Positions 21,701-29,424 of a DNA stretch of 35,238 nucleotides are shown here, piece by piece. Made by a program: the position numbers and the translations under genes. The notes beneath the pieces are model-generated. The model had not been told where the DNA came from. It searched no databases and saw nothing but the letters and a program-made list of their open reading frames with translations. Location of the stretch: NCBI GenBank assembly GCA_002900535.1, contig MUGC01000001.1, forward strand, positions 1 through 35,238, given 5' to 3'. Each line of letters starts with the position of its first letter. Positions within the stretch are counted from its first letter, which is position 1. The stretch is from Thermoplasmata archaeon M9B1D (GTDB lineage Archaea > Thermoplasmatota > E2 > DHVEG-1).

Positions 21701-21876
21701 AATTTTAATTCTTCTTTTGTAAATAATTTTTTTAATTTTATTCCAGCACATCGTTTTCCTTTTATTTTTTCATTTAAAAGAACCTTTTCACGAAAAAAAA
21801 CAATTCCTCGTGGTCTTCTTAAAATAAATCTTTTTATTTCACTAAAAAAATATAAAATTTCATCAATTATATACAT
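18736..21876 (-). CDS. Tail tip / host-specificity protein (lambda J type)
   Basis: A 1046-residue protein, the largest in the genome. Residues 90-135 contain a hydrophobic Gly-rich stretch (VVGAVLVVAGIATG), followed by PPSFRISPQEGQGTSQPPEI and ILPYVFGETIQTP, the usual N-terminal half of J-like tip proteins. Residues about 288-386 are an inserted domain also found in the decoration protein 14063-14821. The remainder has hub-like beta domains. It forms the baseplate hub and fibre at the tail end. It follows the NlpC-like and DUF1833-like genes, as in lambda and related tails. Confidence 0.75.
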   Translation of the reverse strand: MYIIDEILYFFSEIKRFILRRPRGIVFFREKVLLNEKIKGKRCAGIKLKKLFTKEELKFVYVNGKKKKSRYRLKEGDICEYIKSPEGDFVADVFTIVVGAVLVVAGIATGNPILTQIGAGLIIGGSVSALTKLLFPIKPPSFRISPQEGQGTSQPPEIKGASNTISKSILPYVFGETIQTPFYAQYPYRLIADGSSTNKYRQYFISNYDNVNIYNEKIGETNVGSYSSNFLDINKSYGGSSFIGFDNVKPVPREEQLSVDITQEVFEISNEVYNQNVEGYAQGSIWYGIKPNVGSTITINGVVFTYVVTAGSPTEIAIGTTLLTALNNTVAVLNASTNPLVTPATYSNNGSDTLIIIYDSKGAEGNEFTLDANLPDGYLVTQMTGGVSTYLQYDFILEFTNVDSSNFSDKNFKIEVDILDDTLPTPSEITLSQTYLIEFGDLVLVGGTTYRYIGTKTWTQNISGIIETRFFATTDTRILPEEVEDGLEVEIVEEELTTDLFNDSYTINNPINKYIGVVSEVLETSPDDTTDIDIIIAFPVGLYKQKSDGGRESRIASINVKYKTQSGSFQDIDTATLYVRDINGNKQPLSSSTTTVNGAIVSFSPPDNINQADELFFRTIGMTLTKDKYTIKVSSADLYEKTNFDIGYPVLSEFNFYVDGDVIDETILPNVNQISVEAIAYGSLSGTLRQYNYLAKSELPIWDGTNWSTTAETRNPASIIRDLLTNDLINPRAESIDSIDNDSLVELYNWCETEDYYVDGIISEQFKILELIQTLLSNCQASFTFYNGKYYFVIDNPSKEPIDLFNQHNSFNFKWTPQIGRLTDALRIGFINNDDYSEDEITLYYYDDNVYQIPKSGTSDVDYQIIKTDYQFLTDKSSVIKLGTYALKLIQEKRNVFEFSVNLEALSLKLYDRIYISNTCDLEKESTGLIKELILSGGNLIGFKLYSFIQIEKNSQITIRSLDFTNEIPQIKVFNVLNDGFKDEIEISPIAYDGNIRGAGMIKGISEDFYYKGDIFDIGVNPIFECVIINIRYNEDLTATITAREA

Positions 21877-22223
21877 TTAACCCCCTTTATATAATAAAAT
21901 TTACAATATCTATCGGGAATTTTATTTATTTTTGTACCTAAAATTGTCCTATGAATATATTTATTATTTCCTACACAATAACCTATATGTTCATTAATTC
22001 CGCTTTTATGCACAATACAAGTTTTTTTTGGTTCTTTTATTTCTTCAAATAATAAATTAGCTCTTAAATGTTTAGCGAAATCTTTTTCATTTCCTTCTAT
22101 TACAAAAGGATATTTTGGTAAATCTATATTATGTTCTTCTTTAAAAATATCTTGAATAAGAGTCCAGCAATCACATTTGCCGAGTTCATATTTTTTATTA
22201 AAATGTTTCAAATAATTTTTCAT
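21867..22223 (-). CDS. NlpC/P60-like tail peptidase
   Basis: A 118-residue protein with a cysteine-peptidase pattern: GKCDCWTLIQDIF with likely catalytic C19, and NEHIGYCVGN with likely H79. Proteins of this kind (lambda K and gene-transfer-agent counterparts) sit just before the tail-tip gene and open peptidoglycan locally during DNA entry. It overlaps its neighbours on both sides. Confidence 0.7.
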   Translation of the reverse strand: MKNYLKHFNKKYELGKCDCWTLIQDIFKEEHNIDLPKYPFVIEGNEKDFAKHLRANLLFEEIKEPKKTCIVHKSGINEHIGYCVGNNKYIHRTILGTKINKIPDRYCKFYYIKGVKCI

Positions 22224-22714
22224 AAGTATAAATTTGGAAATAAATTTTTATTATATCTTATTGTGCCTATATTATAACCTATTGACAATATAAGATTGAT
22301 ACCTAAATTAATTTGCGTTTTATCAATATCTAAACTAATAACTTCAAAAGTTCCTCTATCATATTTTTCAGAAATTAAATTGCCCGATGTATCTCTTTCT
22401 ATATGAGCCAAATATATTTTACATTGTATATTTTTATTTTTATAAGAACTTTTAACCGCTTCTCTTATTTTATAAGTTAATTGTCTATCAATATTCGCTA
22501 TACCTATAGAAGTTCCAGAATTTTCACCTTGCGTATTGAAAAGCAATTTAAAAGGTAATCCTAAATATTCATTACTATCAATTGTGATAGTTTTATTATT
22601 ATTTATAAATCTATAAGTTTCCAACCAAGAAGAATGGGAAAATTCAAGCAAAATATATAAACCTCTGCCTAAATATCTACTATATGCTGATTTTTTTAAT
22701 TCAAATTCGCTCAT
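22220..22714 (-). CDS. Minor tail protein, DUF1833-like
   Basis: A 164-residue beta-rich protein. The pattern LLEFSHSSWLETYRFINN, then DSNEYLGLPFKLLF and GIANIDRQLTYKIREAV matches DUF1833-type tail-tip proteins. It lies between another minor tail gene and the NlpC-like peptidase, the same order as in many lambda-like and GTA-like tail tips, and probably helps build the hub. Confidence 0.65.
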   Translation of the reverse strand: MSEFELKKSAYSRYLGRGLYILLEFSHSSWLETYRFINNNKTITIDSNEYLGLPFKLLFNTQGENSGTSIGIANIDRQLTYKIREAVKSSYKNKNIQCKIYLAHIERDTSGNLISEKYDRGTFEVISLDIDKTQINLGINLILSIGYNIGTIRYNKNLFPNLYL

Positions 22715-23160
22715 ACAATTAATTCTTTGGTTGCTACAAGATTTTCTCCGCCTTCAGTCAATAAATATTCTCCGCCTTCAGTCAATAAAGAATAATCGAC
22801 ATAAATTTTAGTCTGTTCTAAAGATAATTTAACTTCTATTTGATAATAATTTGAAACTTGTCTATATAAAGGTTTATCAAGAAATCTTGCAGTTCTGTCA
22901 ACTTCAATTCTGCAATCATAAAAAGTAAATGGTATAGTTCCTTGTTTTATTGTATTTCTATACCAGCTTTTAAAATCTAAATAATCTTCTAAAGAAACTA
23001 TTATATAACCTTTTATTATATTATCTATATCTGTAAAAGTTTCTCTTCTAAATGGTTGTCCAGCGTCTGGAGAGACTTCAATAAATCCGTTTTGGTCTTC
23101 GTCTTGAAAACTATTTGATAATAAATCTCCCCATCTCCATTTTTCTAAAATTTCTGTCAT
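22711..23160 (-). CDS. Minor/distal tail protein with C-terminal peptide repeat
   Basis: A 149-residue protein directly after the tape measure, in the place of distal tail or lambda M-like proteins. The centre (DYLDFKSWYRNTIKQGTIPF) is typical of such tail hub subunits. The C-terminus carries two copies of LLTEGGE, encoded by an exact 22-base repeat at 22744-22765 and 22768-22789; repeats of this form are frequent at the ends of phage tail proteins. Confidence 0.6.
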   Translation of the reverse strand: MTEILEKWRWGDLLSNSFQDEDQNGFIEVSPDAGQPFRRETFTDIDNIIKGYIIVSLEDYLDFKSWYRNTIKQGTIPFTFYDCRIEVDRTARFLDKPLYRQVSNYYQIEVKLSLEQTKIYVDYSLLTEGGEYLLTEGGENLVATKELIV

Positions 23161-24983
23161 GATGCTTGTACTCCTCTTAAATCTTGATTTTGTAAAGCGG
23201 TTTCAAAAGCGCTTTTACTTCTTTCACTTGATAAAGCACTATTAAATTGTTTTATGAAAATATCTCTGTCATTATTTGGTCTTTTTATAACTTCAATTTG
23301 AGATGGTGTTTGGTTAAAAATATTTATATTTCCACCTCCGCTTGTTTCAACTCCAAGCTTTCCATTTTTAGTTCTTGTCAATGGTAAAATAGCTTCTGCC
23401 CCAGCCTCTCCCATTAAACCAATTCCTTTTTGCATTGGAAATAAAGTAGGAGAACTTACAACACCACCATTTGCGAAAGGCATTACTTTATTATCTTTAA
23501 ATACATTTCCTTTTGCTGATGGCGTAGATGCTATTCCAGTTGCTCCACCTCCGAAAATATTAGCAATACTTCTTGCAATTCCAGTTGCAATAAGTTGCCT
23601 TGCGATTTCTTGTAAAATTCCTATTATCACTTTTTTAAATCTCTCTCCAGCTGTTTCACCTTGTTCAAAAGGTGTTGTCAAGGCATTTGCTAAATCATTT
23701 CCGATTATATTTGCTACATCGTCAATTGAAATTAAAGCCTCTTGAAATTTCGTCGCACTTTCAGCTAATTTTAATTGTTCTTCATTTGCTTTTAATTCTT
23801 TTCTTAAATTTTTAAAAGTTTCAGTTCCTTGCTGACCTGTAATAGCTAAATCTCTTAATTGTTCTTTGATTTTTTCTGTTTGTTCTTTTAATTTATCATA
23901 AGTTAAAATTGTTGATTCTTGAATTTCAATATTATCATTTGCATATTTTCCAGCGTCTCCAATATTTCTTAAATCATCTGCAGTTTTAACATCGCCAAAT
24001 TCATCTAAAGCCTTTTTAAGATTTCCTATATCTTTAATTAAATAATTAAAATTAAAAGTTGTTGCTCTTTGTAAAACTTTAAGAGAAATTGTAAAAACTT
24101 TTATTGAATCTATTATTATTTTAAAAGTTTTGACTAAATCATCGCCTTCATTATCAACAAAATCTCTTATTGAGATTGCCATACTTTCCAATTCAGGAAC
24201 TAATTGTTGACCTAAACTATCTTTCAATAAAAGAATTGAATTATTTAAACGATTAAAATTAGCTCTTGCTGATTGTGAAGCTTCTTCAACATTTATACCC
24301 AAACTCTTTCTTATTTCTTCCGCAAAAGTAGGTAAAAAATCTTTTGATACTATTTCTCCAGTTTTAATTAATTTAAAAAATTCTTCTCTACTTTTTCCTA
24401 AGGAATCTATAGCTAATTGTACAGCACCTGGTAAGGTATCACCAAGTTGACCACTTATTTCTTCTAAAGAAACTTTGCCTTTACCAGCAACTTGTTGTAA
24501 TGCTCTAAATACAAAAGATGTTTCTGTGGCACTTAAATTTAATGAAACTAAAGCATCAGAAACATCAGAAAATATTTCCTTTGTTTCTTCAAAAGTTAAA
24601 CCACTTCTTAATGCTGATGCGCTAAATCCTGCAAATCCATCAATAGCACTTCTTAAATCAATACCTAATCTTTGTGCCTCATCTGATATAAATTGATAAG
24701 ATTGTCCAGCAAGTTCAGCACTTCCTGCAGAGGCTAAAAGTTTATTATCTAAAGCTTCTAATTCAAGAGAAGTATTTATGAGTTCTTTTCCAAAAGTAAT
24801 AATTTGACGAACACCAAAAGCAATACCTAAAGTTTTTAATGAATTTTTTAAAATTTTAGCTGTAGAATTTAATTTTTTAGCACTTTTCCCAGTTTTATTT
24901 ATAGAATCATCAAGCTTTCTAAATTGAGAAGCGACAGACTCCGCATTTGTTACAATTATAATTCTTACTTTTCCATCTGCCAT
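23157..24983 (-). CDS. Tape measure protein
   Basis: A 608-residue protein with the common N-terminal tape-measure domain (residues about 60-240: LEALDNKLLASAGSAELAG, GFAGFSASALRSGLTFEE, VAGKGKVSLEEISGQLGDTL). A helical middle (about 300-420) and a Gly-rich C-terminus with MPFANGGVV and GLMGEAGAEAILPL are usual for the family. Its length implies a tail of roughly 90 nm if the usual helix rule holds. It overlaps the chaperone frameshift product by one base and the minor tail gene by four. Confidence 0.88.
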   Translation of the reverse strand: MADGKVRIIIVTNAESVASQFRKLDDSINKTGKSAKKLNSTAKILKNSLKTLGIAFGVRQIITFGKELINTSLELEALDNKLLASAGSAELAGQSYQFISDEAQRLGIDLRSAIDGFAGFSASALRSGLTFEETKEIFSDVSDALVSLNLSATETSFVFRALQQVAGKGKVSLEEISGQLGDTLPGAVQLAIDSLGKSREEFFKLIKTGEIVSKDFLPTFAEEIRKSLGINVEEASQSARANFNRLNNSILLLKDSLGQQLVPELESMAISIRDFVDNEGDDLVKTFKIIIDSIKVFTISLKVLQRATTFNFNYLIKDIGNLKKALDEFGDVKTADDLRNIGDAGKYANDNIEIQESTILTYDKLKEQTEKIKEQLRDLAITGQQGTETFKNLRKELKANEEQLKLAESATKFQEALISIDDVANIIGNDLANALTTPFEQGETAGERFKKVIIGILQEIARQLIATGIARSIANIFGGGATGIASTPSAKGNVFKDNKVMPFANGGVVSSPTLFPMQKGIGLMGEAGAEAILPLTRTKNGKLGVETSGGGNINIFNQTPSQIEVIKRPNNDRDIFIKQFNSALSSERSKSAFETALQNQDLRGVQAS

Positions 24984-25258
24984 TAAAAACCTCTAAAATT
25001 AGTCAACTCACATAAAGTTCTTATTCCTATTGCAATATTACAAGGTAAATCTTGTATATTTAATTTTAACATTCCTATTCTAAACCATCGCCAAATCTCG
25101 AAAACTTCATAAAATTCATTATCTAAATTTTTCCATAAATCTTTTTTCTTTCCGATTGCCACAGGATTTTTAACATCACCTAAAAAATACATTCTATTTT
25201 CTTCTCGCTTTTCAAGTTTAATTTTTCCTTTTTTAAGAATATGAAAAGCGATTATAAC
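24983..25258 (-). CDS. Frameshift extension of the tail assembly chaperone (GT-like)
   Basis: This frame has no good independent start (ATG 25192 lacks a site) but is open back to the slippery sequence at 25258-25264. A -1 shift there joins 114 residues of the 25252-25599 gene to these 91 residues, giving a fusion of about 205 residues, as in lambda gpG/gpGT. The extension would bind the tail-tube protein while the common N-terminal part binds the tape measure. Confidence 0.75.
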   Translation of the reverse strand, partial: VIIAFHILKKGKIKLEKREENRMYFLGDVKNPVAIGKKKDLWKNLDNEFYEVFEIWRWFRIGMLKLNIQDLPCNIAIGIRTLCELTNFRGF

Positions 25259-25599
25259 TTTTTTTCGGTTTTATTCGCCTCCTTAATCGCATCAGTTAAG
25301 GATTTAACAACTTCAAGAACAATTTTAAAAATATCTTTTCCGCCAAGTTTTAACATATCGGAAAAATTCTCATAATCAATTTCTTTACCATCTTCATTAA
25401 TCAATTGTGGTTTATTTTCAAATCTTAAAAATAAATCACATGCAATTTTCAAAACACTTTCATGATGATTTTCAGAAGTTAATAACAATTTAGTTGAGTC
25501 AAATTGATTTGGATAACGAAAAATAATTTTAAATTTATCATTATCTTTACAAATAGACGGAATTATTGCGATTTCTTTAGTAAATACATTTATTTTCAT
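25252..25599 (-). CDS. Tail assembly chaperone (G-like)
   Basis: A 115-residue mostly helical protein between the tail-tube gene and the tape measure, the place of lambda gpG. It starts MKINVFTKEIAIIPSI and ends in a Lys-rich helix that contains the slippery site. The short form ends at the in-frame TAA; the long form continues by frameshift. It coats the tape measure during tail assembly and is not in the finished virion. Confidence 0.75.
   Translation of the reverse strand: MKINVFTKEIAIIPSICKDNDKFKIIFRYPNQFDSTKLLLTSENHHESVLKIACDLFLRFENKPQLINEDGKEIDYENFSDMLKLGGKDIFKIVLEVVKSLTDAIKEANKTEKKL
25258..25264 (-). other. -1 ribosomal frameshift site A AAA AAG
   Basis: The heptamer lies at the very end of the chaperone gene in the correct phase (GAA-AAA-AAG-TTA-TAA). 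A one-base backward slip gives AAA-GTT-ATA-ATC and continues without a stop into the downstream frame. Both sequence and gene position match the known tail-chaperone frameshift. Confidence 0.85.
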
Positions 25600-25600
25600 T

Positions 25601-26269
25601 TTATACTACTGGTTGACTTAATTTAAAATAAGATGGTTTAACTTCATCATCTTCAACAATTCTAAAGTTTGAAGAAAATGTTTGCGCTTCCCCTTGAGAA
25701 ATTCCCGCGCTAAATCCACCCAAAACAACCGGTAATAAATAGAATGATGTTGGTTCATCATTTATTGATTCTTTATTTACCTCTAATTGCAAATAAATTT
25801 TTGTATTATCTATTTTTGAAATAATTAAAGTTGATAAATCTGCTGATTGGCTTACTATATCTATAACTTTATTCATAAAGCTATTTGCTAAATCCGTCAA
25901 TCCGACAGTCATTACACCTTCTATAGTTCCCGTGATATCTGAACGACCAAATTTATAAGTTTTAACTCTATCACAAATTGTTGTATCTTCAATTTCATCT
26001 TTTGCAAATTCGAGACTTGCATTTTGAACATCACATAAATTTGTAAATGTCATTGGTTTTACTTTATCGCCTGTTTCAGGTGTAATGCCTGTATCAGAGT
26101 AAAAAGGATATCCTGCCTCTGCATTTGTTGGTAAACCTGATGGACTTCCTACTGCAGTTATTACATAATAACCAGCGCTTAAAGGAGTCACACCATCACC
26201 TTCTATTTCAGCACCGAGCGACACACTCGCAAGGTTTCCGTCTAATTCATTCAATTTTTTTGTACTCAT
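25601..26269 (-). CDS. Major tail tube protein
   Basis: A 222-residue beta-rich protein. It has the usual tail-tube size and gene position, just before the chaperone pair and after the tail-completion gene. Segments such as TFTNLCDVQNASLEFAKDEI and FGRSDITGTIEGVMTVGL resemble lambda V/SPP1-type tube proteins. The N-terminal part contains PLSAGYYVITAVG, a phrase related to one in the protein at 12791-13084. Confidence 0.75.
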   Translation of the reverse strand: MSTKKLNELDGNLASVSLGAEIEGDGVTPLSAGYYVITAVGSPSGLPTNAEAGYPFYSDTGITPETGDKVKPMTFTNLCDVQNASLEFAKDEIEDTTICDRVKTYKFGRSDITGTIEGVMTVGLTDLANSFMNKVIDIVSQSADLSTLIISKIDNTKIYLQLEVNKESINDEPTSFYLLPVVLGGFSAGISQGEAQTFSSNFRIVEDDEVKPSYFKLSQPVV

Positions 26270-26673
26270 TATTGTACCTCATAAGTTAAAGTTTTTGATA
26301 AAATTTCACTATTTAATCCATTAGCCCAAACCCCAGCCGTAGAATTATCGTGAGTAGTTAAATAAACTATGTAATCTTTTCCATCAAAAGTCAATTTTTT
26401 TATAGCAGAAATAAATTTATCAAGCTGTCTTTTGATATAAAAAGCATTTGAAATATTTTTATGATAAATAGTCCATTGTAAAGAAGCAATACCACCTTTT
26501 GTAAATTGATTATCTGCGCAAACATCTGGACGACTTCCATCTGCATCTAAAGAATTTTGAATAATATAAGGATATTGATTATCTTCTCCAATATCTCCAA
26601 AACCAAATTTTAAAGTAAATCCTGATACTGTAAAATTATTTTTTATATAATCGTAAATTGCTTGTTCAAACAT
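26269..26673 (-). CDS. Tail completion/terminator protein
   Basis: A 134-residue protein with the pattern of tail-terminator proteins (lambda U/DUF3168 type): N-terminal helix MFEQAIYDYIKNNF, then IIQNSLDADGSRPD and IYHKNISNAFYIKRQL. It lies right before the tail tube gene, with which it overlaps by one base. It would cap the tube and join it to the head. Confidence 0.6.
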   Translation of the reverse strand: MFEQAIYDYIKNNFTVSGFTLKFGFGDIGEDNQYPYIIQNSLDADGSRPDVCADNQFTKGGIASLQWTIYHKNISNAFYIKRQLDKFISAIKKLTFDGKDYIVYLTTHDNSTAGVWANGLNSEILSKTLTYEVQ

Positions 26674-27012
26674 TTATTTCCTATTAATTATTTTTGCAAC
26701 AATGCTATCAACTTCTTTTTGGACTTTTCTTGCAGAGTTTCGCATAACTGGATTAGGTCTCCGTCCTTTTTTATAAGTAAAAGTTTTAGTTTTATATCCA
26801 GCAGGGAAACCATATTCAACAGCTTTTGAATATTCTGCATTGGCAACAACTTCGCCATTTCCTGCTTTAATATTATTACGATAAAATCCTGTGTCAACTG
26901 GAGAATTTTTTTTTGCTTCCGCTTCTATTCTTGAAGTAATTTTGATAACAGCCTCTTTTATTCCATTTATTGTCAGATTTTCTAAATTGGGGACATTAAC
27001 TTCTATTGGCAT
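26674..27012 (-). CDS. HK97 gp10-like tail/neck protein
   Basis: A 112-residue protein with the signature of the HK97-gp10 family: AKKNSPVDTGFYRNNIKAG, then NAEYSKAVEYGFPAG and a C-terminal helix. Family members act at the head-tail joint or tail completion. It overlaps the zinc-protein gene upstream by 17 bases, which ties that accessory cassette into the structural operon. Confidence 0.75.
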   Translation of the reverse strand: MPIEVNVPNLENLTINGIKEAVIKITSRIEAEAKKNSPVDTGFYRNNIKAGNGEVVANAEYSKAVEYGFPAGYKTKTFTYKKGRRPNPVMRNSARKVQKEVDSIVAKIINRK

Positions 27013-27334
27013 TTATATTTTTTTCTACATAATTAATTAAATTTTCACCTAAAATAAACATTTCTTTTTCTTTGTCATTAGGAAATTGATAATTATATTT
27101 TTTCTTATGATAATTTCTCATAATTTTTGATATTAAATTTAAAACATCATCAAAACAAACTTCTTTAAATAATTGCATATCTTTTTTACAAACTGGACAT
27201 TGCATTGATTGTTTTTCTAAATCATATCTGTCTTTTGAATAAACAAGTAAAATTGCCTTTCCACAATTTATACAAAATAATTCTTTTTGACTTACTAATT
27301 TTTCATCATCAAGATTAATAATGTTATTATTCAT
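26996..27334 (-). CDS. Small zinc protein, copy 2 of a tandem pair
   Basis: A 112-residue protein starting MNNNIINLDDEK (ATG 27334, preceded by GGAAG; an ATG eight codons earlier is also open). It has two Cys-x2-Cys pairs, FCINCGK and CPVCKK, enough for one zinc ribbon, and a helical C-terminal extension. It is clearly a paralogue of the next gene upstream (27368-27640): both share IINL, LFCINC and CPVCK at equal spacing. It overlaps the gp10-like gene by 17 bases. Role unknown. Confidence 0.65.
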   Translation of the reverse strand: MNNNIINLDDEKLVSQKELFCINCGKAILLVYSKDRYDLEKQSMQCPVCKKDMQLFKEVCFDDVLNLISKIMRNYHKKKYNYQFPNDKEKEMFILGENLINYVEKNINANRS

Positions 27335-27367
27335 CATTAATTTCTTCCATTGTTTCATTATGACTTT

Positions 27368-27640
27368 TTAATTTACTATTATCAAATTCTTTTTTAAAAG
27401 TATATCCGTATTTTCTTCATGTATTTTTTCATTTTGTCTTGCAAGAATATCAAAAACATCGTATAAACATAAATCCTCATATTTTCTTAATTTTTGCTTG
27501 CAAACTGGACATTCTTCATTTGAAGTATCTTCATAATCTTTGGATACCATTATAATACTTTTACAACAATTTATACAAAAAAGTTTTTCAACTTTATGCG
27601 GTGTATTTTTTTCTAAATTTATTATTTTATTTTTTGTCAT
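27368..27640 (-). CDS. Small zinc protein, copy 1 of a tandem pair
   Basis: A 90-residue protein starting MTKNKIINLEKNT at ATG 27640; a TTG six codons upstream is possible. Two Cys-x2-Cys pairs (FCINCCK and CPVCKQ) suggest a zinc ribbon, followed by a helix YDVFDILARQNEK that matches DDVLNLISKIMRN in the second copy. The pair probably arose by tandem duplication. The overlap of 14 bases with the PH-domain gene shows it belongs to the same operon. Confidence 0.65.
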   Translation of the reverse strand: MTKNKIINLEKNTPHKVEKLFCINCCKSIIMVSKDYEDTSNEECPVCKQKLRKYEDLCLYDVFDILARQNEKIHEENTDILLKKNLIIVN

Positions 27641-28121
27641 AAACTTTAATTTTATCAATTAAATATTGTGGATTTTTAACACAAATTAAATCAACATGGT
27701 TTCCTATTCCCGATACTCTTATTGTCTCATAACCAAAAATAGAACTAAAAATAGTTTTTCTTCTTTCTATATTTTCAATATTATTTAAAAATAGTTTATC
27801 AACCAAAATATTATTTATTCCGAAAGTTGATTCTATAAAATCTTCATGCAAAAAAATCTTTGAACTTACTCTAATAGCGAAGTCGGTAGGATAATATTTT
27901 ATTATATCAATAATTGGAATAATAACTAAACTAAATAAATATTCCGATGGAAATAAATCAAATATATTCTTTCCTAAAAAATTAAGTATATAAAAAACAA
28001 TAAAAATTCCAAATATTCTTATTATATAGTCTATTGTCATATCTATACAACCAAGAATTTTACAAACTTTTATTTGTTCATTTTTTCTTTGCACTTTTTT
28101 TTCTTTTCTTTTTCTTTTCAA
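27627..28121 (-). CDS. Membrane protein with bacterial PH-like domain
   Basis: A 164-residue protein: a very basic N-terminus, two predicted membrane helices (about 29-48 and 60-75), then residues about 80-158 that resemble the bacterial PH domain (bPH_2/DUF304) of YdbS-like proteins. Key points are IESTFGINNILVDKLFLNNI, FGYETIRVSGIG and the closing VKNPQYLIDKI. The start is uncertain (TTG 28121 behind GGAG; internal starts exist). Such a protein is unexpected between head-closure and tail-completion genes. It could alter the host membrane during infection. Confidence 0.6.
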   Translation of the reverse strand: MKRKRKEKKVQRKNEQIKVCKILGCIDMTIDYIIRIFGIFIVFYILNFLGKNIFDLFPSEYLFSLVIIPIIDIIKYYPTDFAIRVSSKIFLHEDFIESTFGINNILVDKLFLNNIENIERRKTIFSSIFGYETIRVSGIGNHVDLICVKNPQYLIDKIKVYDKK

Positions 28122-28314
28122 TACTCCAAACTATTTTTGAACATCTTGTTTTGCTCATTCCACTATCTCTACAAGAAGAATAAGCTTTTTTTGAAGAAGA
28201 CTTTTTTATTCCACGAGGTGCTAAATAATAACCTTTTTTTCCTTTAACAACATTACTTAAAGGAAAACCCAATTTTTTCGCTCTTGCTCGTGCTTTTGCT
28301 TTAGTTTCAGGCAT
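28078..28314 (-). CDS. Small, very basic protein, 78 aa
   Basis: A Lys/Arg/Ser-rich protein. It begins MPETKAKARARAKKLGFPLS, has a conserved-looking core GYYLAPRGIKKSSSKKAY and CRDSGMSKTRCSKIVWSIEK, and ends in a run of Lys. The core looks like a real folded family seen in phages and prophages, but I cannot name it. The charge suggests binding to DNA or to capsid-internal surfaces. It overlaps the PH-domain gene by 44 bases. Confidence 0.6.
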   Translation of the reverse strand: MPETKAKARARAKKLGFPLSNVVKGKKGYYLAPRGIKKSSSKKAYSSCRDSGMSKTRCSKIVWSIEKKKKRKKSAKKK

Positions 28315-28328
28315 AAAACCTCCAATTA

Positions 28329-28673
28329 TTAAACATTTTTATTATAAAATTGTAATTTGAATTCACAATGTTGCCCCTCGTCAGGCTCAATCCCACTAAC
28401 GCCTAAAGGCTGTGATTGTTTACCGCTAACAATATATTTTATTCCTTCATATTCAATCAAATCGTTTTCTTGAATAATAGAATTTAAAGAAATATCGCAA
28501 AATAAAATACCATCAACATTCATGGTATCTTTGGCATTTACAAAAGAATTCCTTGAAGATGGTGTTTGAACAAGACCTTTAAAGGTTTGAATTTTTGAAT
28601 AATCATCAGGTGTTGAGAATTCACCCTCTGTATATCTATATAAATCTATATCCTGATAATAATCATCTATCAT
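28329..28673 (-). CDS. Head closure protein
   Basis: A 114-residue protein in the second connector position. Typical features are FKGLVQTPSS near residue 31, then NDLIEYEGIKYIVSGKQSQ, a common pattern in head-closure/stopper proteins of the SPP1 gp16 or HK97 gp7 type. It would seal the portal after packaging. It overlaps the upstream connector gene by four bases. Confidence 0.6.
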   Translation of the reverse strand: MIDDYYQDIDLYRYTEGEFSTPDDYSKIQTFKGLVQTPSSRNSFVNAKDTMNVDGILFCDISLNSIIQENDLIEYEGIKYIVSGKQSQPLGVSGIEPDEGQHCEFKLQFYNKNV

Positions 28674-29422
28674 TGCACAATTCTAACTAATTTATAAGGT
28701 TTTAATTGATTTATTAAATATGATGGATATTCTAAACCACCAATTTTTAAAAAAGTATCATCTTTTTGATAAGAATAATTACCAATTCTTTCAGCTTTTT
28801 TATCTTTTATCTTTCTTTTGAAAGTATCAAAATAAAGCATTTGGCTTATAATTTCTTCAACTTGTTTAGGAATATTGCACAAAAACAAAATGGCGTATTC
28901 CGTAGTAGCTCTTAAATCTTTGTTTGTTATTTTCAAAGGTGATAAGCTTTCGATATAACCTACTATATCATTTCTCAAACTTCCTGCAATTCTTATTAAA
29001 TCCCCTACTTCAAATATATCTTCTGATAAACTATCGATTTCTCCATCAACTTTAAACTCATATTGATTCATATCACTTAAATAATGAATATTATCATTAA
29101 TTAAAGATTGTTTAATGTCCCATTCGCCATAATCAAAAGAAACATTAAAATCTTGTCTTATTTCATAAAAGAAATTGTTCAAATAATCTAAAACAAGCTT
29201 TAAAGTATGATGTAAATTTGCTTCTATTTTTGCGTCTTCAGATGTTTCTATTCTTACAGCAGTAAAGGGACTTACACTTGTTACATTATAAGATTCACCT
29301 TTTGTATAAGTTTCAACATCAAAAAAAGTTTCACTTACAAGCCAAGTTCCAGTTGAAGACGGTTTTGTATTTTGCACAAAATCATAAGAACTATATTTTT
29401 TAACACTATATAAATCTATCAT
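28670..29422 (-). CDS. Head-tail connector/adaptor protein with extra N-terminal domain
   Basis: A 250-residue protein. Residues about 185-225 (NIPKQVEEIISQMLYFDTFK, then ERIGNYSYQK) match the helical core and the typical (K/E)xIGxYS(Y) motif of gp6/gp15-type connector proteins. These are normally about 100-150 residues, so the first 150 residues, beta-rich, appear to be an added domain. It would bind below the portal ring. Confidence 0.6.
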   Translation of the reverse strand: MIDLYSVKKYSSYDFVQNTKPSSTGTWLVSETFFDVETYTKGESYNVTSVSPFTAVRIETSEDAKIEANLHHTLKLVLDYLNNFFYEIRQDFNVSFDYGEWDIKQSLINDNIHYLSDMNQYEFKVDGEIDSLSEDIFEVGDLIRIAGSLRNDIVGYIESLSPLKITNKDLRATTEYAILFLCNIPKQVEEIISQMLYFDTFKRKIKDKKAERIGNYSYQKDDTFLKIGGLEYPSYLINQLKPYKLVRIVQ

Positions 29423-29424
29423 GT

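Noticed and set aside
24983..25192. Independent 69-codon gene between chaperone and tape measure
   Set aside because: It lacks a ribosome-binding site, and the frame is open back to a slippery heptamer; it is better read as a frameshift extension.
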